Assembly (NCBI RefSeq): GCF_003073045.1
Contig: NC_037597.1
Coordinates: forward strand, 4,522,717-4,586,716
DNA from: Pomacea canaliculata
Taxonomy: Eukaryota; Mollusca; Gastropoda; Architaenioglossa; Ampullariidae
Length of the DNA stretch: 64,000 bases
Direction: 5' to 3'
Shown: positions 49,064-64,000 of the stretch, piece by piece
Layout: each line of letters begins with the position of its first letter
Numbering within the stretch: the stretch's first letter is position 1
Notes under the pieces: generated by a model
Told to the model about the DNA's origin: nothing
Databases searched by the model: none
What the model saw: the letters and a program-made list of their open reading frames with translations, nothing else
Made by a program: the position numbers and the translations under genes

Positions 49064-52000
49064 AAGTTGTAGATACAGCTAATGACTATATGCAATCTTG
49101 GAGGTGAAAGGATGGAAATATTTCATATGTTGTTACTTTTGGTGCCAAAGAGAAGGGGTACAGTGGAAAGAGTGGTTTAGTAAATATAAAACAGTTGAAG
49201 AGTTCAAAACAAAGGTGGTCTGTTTCTGTGCTGTCATTTGTAGGCAGTGTACAGAACCTTTCAGGATATAAAATATTTGCAGCCACCTTAAACAGTGATC
49301 TTTGTTAGCTCCAAGAAGGCTGTAATTGTGTCTACAGCTGTTCTTAACTGCAGCAGCAGCATCTCGTGCATATCACAGGACTGACACAAACCTGGAATGT
49401 GAGAAAACATGAGAATACAAACTCGCGGATTAGGTAATGATGAAAGCGTGTGTGCTGTGGTTGAGTCTGAACCCTTTGTGTAGATGGCACCATGGTGATG
49501 TAGGCTGCATGTAGATGCGGGTTTTTTTCTAAAGTGCTTCTCTTCTTTGACTGAAACTTTAGCAAATTGTGGTTTTGGTTTTGTTCTAGATTTGAAAGAT
49601 GCAAATACAGGCGGTCCTCAAGTTACGTCAGCCCCGAGTTACAATGTTTCGTGGTTACGACACATCTCCCATTTACTGTATAAAGCCTTGTTTCGACTTA
49701 CAGTGGTTTTGCATTGTAAACGTCGTAACGCCAACTTCGTGTTTGGTGTGCATTTCATTTCATTATTAAACATATTTTACATATGTTTTTTGATAATTAC
49801 TGTGTTAGGATAGGATAATTGCTTACAGTATGTTATTTACGTACACTATGAGCGTATGTTCCGACTTACATCGAAAATCGATTTACGACGCGACGTAGGA
49901 ACAAAACATCGTAAGTCGAGGACCGCCTGTACAATCCTCGCAGAAATGGTAGAGCAGTGGCCCTTGAAGAAAAACCTGTCAGTGAAATATATGTTGTGGG
50001 GTTAAAACCAATATGAAAAGTGCTTCAACAGTTTCATTAATGATGCATCTTGTTTATTCCCTGAATCATTAACAGATGGTTCATTGTAATCTTAGGGACA
50101 GAGTGTCCCAGAAGCTTATAGCAGAACTAAGCCAGAAGCTTGAAAATGTACATTGCAGACCAATGTGGTTTTCAGGGATTGTATTAAAGCAGGTATTTTC
50201 AGAAAAAAAAAACAAAAACAGGTAAGTCTGAACACCTATTCACAAGATACTGAAAACCTGCAAAATCCTATAAATTTGGAAACAAAAAAGCCACCCCCAC
50301 CAAAAAAAAAAAAAAAACAAAGAAAAAAAAAACTACAGAGTCCTTTGCACAAATGAAATATATTTGTTGCTCAAGTAAACGATTTGGCCATCAACAGAAT
50401 TGCTCTGATTTTGTTGAATGCAATTTTCATAGCCCCCCCCTTTTTTTTTTTTTGACAGCAGGTGATGTAGATACAGGATATCAGTCTGAAATGATGTTTT
50501 CACATTTGTGTGGCTTGAAGCTTTGTAGTGGGGACTGCAGTTATGTTTCGGTATTACAGACTTATTGTGAAGCTGTATCATATTGAGATCATGGTATACC
50601 ATGGCAGCATAATGTATTTGGAACTGTTGTTTTTGTGGTCAGTACTATAAGTAATGTGCAAATCTGAGTTCAAAGATGTACATATCCATATATTATGCAG
50701 GCACACACACATTTCACGCTTAAACTCAAAACTGTTTCCATCTGGACTAAGAGTTGTATCATTACTTGTGTTGTTTGATGTACATAATTGGGACTGGCAT
50801 TTTCCTTCTAGTTGTGGACTAACTATAAAAAGGTAGAAGACTGCACTTGCAGTGCCCGTAGATTTTAAAGCAAATCATATTTTAGTTAATGTACAGTTGT
50901 GCCTTGCCATTGATGTTTTTCGTTAGACAGATGCAAGCATGTGGTGAATTTTAACTGTGCTGAAAAGTCCAACATTGTGTGATAATATATAAATATAATG
51001 TACAAATTTGAATAAGGACATAGGACAGTTGATTTTTGTATACTCTTTTAATCAACAAAATATTTTGATTGCATTCTTGGTCAAATGTTTAGTAAATATG
51101 TCTATAGTAATCTCGCAATGCTGGACCCTTAGTTTCAAGGGGATGTACAAAACAACTATTTTTATACATTTTTAACTGAAACGTCTGACTGTAAAAATTC
51201 ATAAGCCAGTGCACTTTAAGTATCTTTTCATGCTGATTATGGCAGCAAGCTATTTAAAACCCATCACTTATGCCATTAAAAGAAAAAAATTGATACAGAG
51301 GGTAAATATGGAGGGTTTCTGTGTACCCAAATATAGAAGGGGTGAGATATTCTTGTGCAGAGAGTTTTCAAGAATTATAAAGCCGATGTTTTCATCTCCA
51401 TTTGTGTCTTGCATTTTTTTGTATGCCCACATCTTCCAGATGAAATTTTCTAGTGCAGACATTTTGGAGAGTGTTGCAACTACCATGCTTAGAAGCATCT
51501 GATTTCTCTGGTTTCTAGTAACTGTCATCCTAAGCAATCACAGCAGGACACTTTTAGTCTGTAGCATGTGCTACAGGGTTTTTTTTTTCAAAAGGAGTCA
51601 GTGAAAAGCTAGCAAAATGCCAAACCTGCTTTTGTACTGTGTGTTTCCTCCTCATTTAACCATTCATATTTTTAAACTATAATTGAGAGGCAGAGATAAG
51701 AAACAGTCAGGTAAAATGAACATAAATATATATATTGATAAAATAAATTTGTCTTGTTTAAAATTTCTTCCACTCAAGTAAAAAAAAAAATGGAAAAGCA
51801 TGTTAATTGTAGCTCGCGAAACCTAACTAAACCATAGAAATAAGGGATGAACCCCAAAACTGACAAAGAGTGTTAAGAAAAATAGATTTGTTTCCTTAAG
51901 TCTGGTGGGAAAAGAAAAGAACTGCTTGTACCAGCTGGTCATTATCTAGAAACCCTGTATCTGAAAAATTGTATTCATGTTTGTAAAGTAAGTTTCAGTG

Positions 52001-54921
52001 GCAGCTGTTATTTTTTGCATATAATAATTATTCACAGACTTTCCATTTTATAAACAAAGCTACATGGTAAAATTTGTTTTCACGAAGATGTCTAGCATGA
52101 CTGATTTCTATCACTGCATACCATTGCCTAATTCCAACAAGAGATACCCTTTTATAATACTAACAGCTTTAACTGGACAAGCTCAGTGCACACTGTGGCT
52201 GTCACAGAGCTACTTCACAGTTCCACCTCGTACTCAGTGAGTTAACTAGACAACTAGACAATGCCCTGCAGCAGCTGCATTTTAAAGAAGTACCAGCTAC
52301 GTTCAATTCACATTCTACTGTGCAAATCTGTTTTGTAAACATGATAACACTGAGACTAAAAAAACTCACTTCTTACAAAGGCTTCAAAAATACCAAAAGC
52401 AATTTTAAAATACAAATTGACACAATATAAGTTCTTTGTCATAAGTTTCTAACCTTTACAGATAATAAAAAAATAATAGTGGTAATTATATCACAATGTT
52501 GTCTGGACAGCCCGTCTTTCTCAACTATCAGCTGGCTGGCAATCACACGGTCCATCTGTAAAAACTATCCATCTATATGCATATGGAATGTACATCAGGC
52601 TGAACTTATAGTGCATAGTCTGCTTCTACAAGCTAAATGTAAATTCTGGAGAAAAAAAAAATGTTGTCAAAGGGCAGATACTTTTATAAGACATCGTAAT
52701 GGGTGATATTCAGTCATGTTAGCGGTAACTAAAGACATGACTTGTTATATCCTCACAGCTTTGAGTCTAATGGAAAACCTTTTCATCACAAAAATAAAAA
52801 TATTAATATGATCTCCCTTTATAGCAAGTTCTTGCAAAACCTATACCAGTAACTATCAAACAAAATGTCAAAAATACATAAAATAGTAAAAACAAACTTG
52901 AGGTCTGCGATCCCACATATTCAAATGCTTGTGAAAATAATCTGCATTACATAAAACATGTATTAAACAATTACACAGTGCAACATAATAAGACTTCAAG
53001 TCTAATCTTCATGATAATGCCTTGGTTGAATACAGCACCAATCTTTTTTAGCCAGATATCATTGATTTAGTTAAATCTGTGTGGTCTCAAATGAGGGGGA
53101 CTTCCCTCAACACTCCCAGTCCAAACTAGACATCAAAGATCACTTACAACAGTACTGTAAATCCCTGTGCCATTTTCTAACTGGCAGAACATTGTAAAAT
53201 CTACTGGCAGCTTTACCTGAGAAGACATATGTCAGAGTAGGTGATGGAAGAACGCAGTAAGGCACTGTAGGTCTTGCATACAGTTAAAAGTACATGAGAG
53301 GCAATGTTAAAATATATATAAATATAAGACAGTTCTTGTTTTTACTAATTGCAATTTTTACACCTATAGAATTCAAACTGGACTTGTGCCACTGTAAAAG
53401 TTCTTCTCTAGCACCTGCCACCTACAGACAACCTTTTTATCAGTGATTATGGAAAGTTAAACAATGATGGTTTCAAATAAACTTGGTCTAGCTAAATAAT
53501 AATTTTTGTAAATCACAATTCAAGATTTTCTACAATCCACATTTTCTGAACTAAAAATGCCCCTGGGCTTATAGCCATTAAATAAAATGTTCAAATTTCA
53601 ATGAACATTCATCTCCCCACTCCCTCTTTTTTTTTTTTTTTTTTGCTTGAAATGATAATTGAGCTTTAGTCACATTAGGATTTATCATTGTTTTATCACT
53701 AGGCAAAAAAATGGTTTAGAAAGAAATCATTTAATAAGTAGCACCCCAATGTCTCTACCTGCCACATCAACATATTGCACTAGTAACAAAGTATAAATTT
53801 TATTTTTGACCCACAAAGTTCAGCAGCAAAACATTAAAATATACTTCTATGTTCTACCAAATCAGATTTAAAACATTCAGTTAACTGCTAAATTTTTTTT
53901 TGAGGATGTGGGAGGAAGGAGAGGTAATTGTAAAGCAGAATTCAGAAATCTCTGAGGGAATCAACATCATAACAAAATCATAGAGATGAAACCAAACTGC
54001 CACCAATTTCTTAATAATATAGGTTGTGGAAAACAATGCACATAACTGTTTTTAGCAACTTGTTTTCAGATCAACAATAAAAACACCCATTTACCACATA
54101 AAAGTCCGAACAAAAGTATGTTTTAAATTCCCACACCCACTTGATAATTTTTAGCAATCAAGCAGCAGTGATAGAATATTAATAATCCTCAGACTTGAAT
54201 AAACTCTAAAGACACGAACTGGTGTACACTTCATGTACACACATTACCCAGTGAACAACTATAAATAACAATAACGTATTTTAACATACAAATCATTATG
54301 CTGAAATGACACTGAATCACACAAACATGAAAACAATGATCACAGACTTCCTTCGTTAGTTCCATACTGGGAACAGTAGGCATGCTCTGCACAATGTTAC
54401 TATGCAGTCCTCAACTCTCCAGAAGAGAGGGAGGATATCATAATCTCTTGTAAACACTCTATAAAGTGTCAGTTAGGCTGACATTTCTTAATTTCTGACA
54501 TTTCCAGATAAAATGAATTAAACTGATTATTTACTTTCCTGTTGGTAAGAAAATGCATGAAAATTCAACACACCTTTGCAATTTGGGTTGTGCCACAGCA
54601 ATGAATTGTGGTATACAATGTCTTATTATTATGTAACTTCTTGCGACTACTTTCAAAAAAATGAACACAGCTTAAAAGTAACTCCCAGTTTCGGAACAAT
54701 CTGTATGTAACCAAACATTTGCCATAAAAAGTTTACTTACAGATAAAAAAAAACTAAAAGGTATGTGATTTTTTTTCTAATTTTAAAGATATTTATACCT
54801 GTCAGTATTTTATTTTTTAATATTTGTATTGGATTGAGAAAAAAATCATTACTCCGGAGTAATAAAATATATGCAACCTGACCAATAACCCCTTCCACTC
54901 TGACATCAAAAACTGTAACAA
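49064..54921. other. Tail-to-tail region: SRF and QPCT 3' UTRs
   Basis: No further coding sequence is supported. A candidate SRF polyadenylation signal AATAAA lies at 51742-51747, though earlier ends are possible. On the minus strand AATAAA at 54813-54808 lies 109 bases after the QPCT stop. The interval holds the MITE at 49608-49929, an A-rich tract at 50195-50332 and a T run at 53626-53644. It is otherwise AT-rich and featureless. Confidence 0.4.
49608..49929. mobile_element. MITE with pogo/Tigger-like terminal inverted repeats
   Basis: The 322-base element begins CAGGCGGTCCTCAAGTTACG and its reverse complement begins CAGGCGGTCCTCGACTTACG, so the termini match at 18 of 20 positions. It is flanked by TA on both sides (49606-49607 and 49930-49931), the target duplication of Tc1/mariner/pogo elements. 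Further GTTACGAC and CGACTTAC copies lie inside. There is no transposase. It sits in the SRF 3' UTR or just after it. Confidence 0.9.
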
Positions 54922-62264
<7,343 letters not shown>

Positions 62265-62333
62265 CTTTCTCAGCTGACAACCCTGCAAGGGAGATGATTT
62301 CAACCACCGTCGTCAAAAATCACGTTGCGGAAG

Positions 62334-62341
62334 TGACGTCA
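62334..62341. promoter_or_regulatory. CRE palindrome in the QPCT proximal promoter
   Basis: TGACGTCA lies 70 bases before the QPCT start codon (62264) on the minus strand, in promoter or 5' leader position. A CRE at a comparable position also precedes TMEM87. No TATA box was seen close by. Confidence 0.4.
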
Positions 62342-64000
62342 GAGAGAAATGTAAACAAACAGGAAGAATGATTGTGTGTCAACAGCAGGTATCTGTAAAA
62401 ACAATTGTGTCGGACTCACAACTTCCCTTTGATTCAAATCACTCTTATTTCAATGAAGCTAAGGTATAACTTTCTTATAAATAGTCGATAGTCATTACGA
62501 CAATGGCGTACCGGCAGGCGTCTGTCGTCTGCTTAATCCAATCGAACACATTAACCACAAATATCACTATACGTGTTTTAACCGATGCAAAATAAATAAA
62601 TAAAATACCTTTATTTATCACCTGGTTTATTAACGGCACACAACTCCACACACGCTGCTAATCTAAACCGATACAAGAAAACTAAACTCTCCCTATCACC
62701 CGGTACGTTAAAGGCAGTTCATTAACAGCATCCACACCAGCTGCTAATATAAGTCGACACAATCATATCCTTAACAAATAATTATTTCATTAAAGGCAGT
62801 TAATTAACGGCACACAACTCCACGCTTCGCTCCTGTAAACAATAGATCATACCCGAGTACGATCGCTTCTCCTCTGTTTCATAGGATCACAAACTTAATT
62901 GTATTATATATATACGTCCGTGGATGGACCGACCTGTGACATGCTACGTACGTTAGTCGATGAGAAATCGTGTAGATAATTGAAGATGCTCACAGTGAAA
63001 GAATGCTGTAAGCTACCCCACGCACGTACACCCGATCCCTTTTGCATACCATCACTTGTGGCTGTGCAGTGGCAGCATCTGTGAAGTTTTAGGTGATCAT
63101 CCACACACCGCAAATACAAGTCACGACATAATTGTCTTTCAACCGCTCTCTCCATAAAGCAAGAAATGGGGCTTAATGCACTCTTGTTTTGTAGTTTTTT
63201 TTTCATTCCTTAAATATGTCTTGTATCATGTCAAGTTTTTCCTGTGGGTGCATATACTTCTTGGATGATGGGGAGAGTGGTGTCTGCACCTACCATACTT
63301 GAATCTTACTGTTACAGATAATCATTTTGATTATACACAACGCATCAGTCAGTTATAAAATATGGTTTGCAGATTAGGATAAGAGCTGTCTCTTTCAAGA
63401 CTTTTGTTACCAGGAGCTAAATTTTAAGTCAGAAAGGGAGGTTTTTAAATTAGAATAAAACTACAGTGTTGTTCTTCAGAACGCGTGGATATTGGCATTT
63501 TAAAAATGTAAATCAATATACGGTGGAAAATATACTGAAAGTAAACTTCACAGCCAAAAAAAAAAAAAAACAACCATCGTGAATAACATAATCTAATAAT
63601 TTGTAAAACTTGTTTTGAAAATGGAATGTTTTAAAGGACGCCACGGGATAAAGACTGCATTTTTTTCTGATGTTTCAGTTCTATAGACAGCTCTCACATG
63701 CGCCATTTCAAAGGTCTCTCTCACACACACATGCAAAAGTAATAATTTCAATTTGCCTGTGTGGAAAGCAGTGATAGTCGGCCATTTTCACACTGATAAA
63801 TGAGAAAATTTTTATGCAGGTGGCATGGCAGCAAACGAATTAGTCATAGACCCGATATGTATAGAGATACGCTATACACAACTCTGACTAGATGAAGATA
63901 TCGAAGTAGCAGATGAAGCAGATGGCGAAGAACTGTTATGGTTAGGATGAGTCTATGTTCGTTAAATTTTGCAAAGTGCAGCTGACCATTAGTAACCAGC
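62342..64000. other. QPCT upstream region with degenerate tandem repeats
   Basis: About 62615-62830 holds three degenerate repeats sharing TTAACGGCACACAACTCCAC or variants and GCTGCTAAT blocks. A 100-codon minus-strand ORF at 63206-62904 has no recognisable domain and is not called. The rest is AT-rich with short CA and A runs (63555-63570 and 63722-63734). Confidence 0.4.

Noticed and set aside
62904-63206. 100-codon minus-strand ORF upstream of QPCT
   Set aside because: No domain, no splice context and no link to QPCT exon 1.

Overview
The window is eukaryotic nuclear DNA. It holds four spliced protein-coding genes with GT-AG introns, AT-rich non-coding sequence and heavy retroelement and DNA-transposon debris. 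Gene structures, a tRNA-derived SINE, CR1/L2-like LINE fragments and a CsRn1-like LTR end with a tRNA-Trp primer site suggest a lophotrochozoan, most likely a gastropod mollusc. That assignment is inference.

Layout. (1) 493-13406 (+): a TMEM87-type Golgi seven-transmembrane GOLD-domain protein, 20 coding exons, 625 codons assembled by hand, with an unusual 89-codon luminal exon. Its 3' flank runs to about 17.83 kb, where an LTR-type element interrupts it. (2) 17.8-29.1 kb: retroelement-rich region with LTR/primer-site copies, a composite array of LINE-derived repeats holding a 39-bp minisatellite, an antisense LINE reverse transcriptase fragment, a hAT-like end and a LINE endonuclease fragment. 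(3) 30.0-34.3 kb: a mosaic of decayed, intron-containing copies of SRF and TMEM87 pieces in alternating order. (4) 34296-36861 (-): TRMT61A, catalytic subunit of the tRNA m1A58 methyltransferase, three coding exons. Its stop codon lies inside the last mosaic segment. (5) 39121-49063 (+): serum response factor (SRF), nine coding exons, with a one-base frame break in the conserved exon 2. (6) 54922-62264 (-): glutaminyl-peptide cyclotransferase (QPCT), seven coding exons, 341 codons, signal peptide and zinc ligands present.

TRMT61A and SRF are head to head; the gap holds CArG, GC-box, CRE and TATA-like motifs and a small unassigned ORF. SRF and QPCT are tail to tail. The four genes have no obvious shared pathway (Golgi membrane protein, tRNA modification, transcription factor, secretory peptide modification). 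The most unusual structure is the mosaic block and its relation to the TRMT61A 3' end, followed by the SRF frame break.
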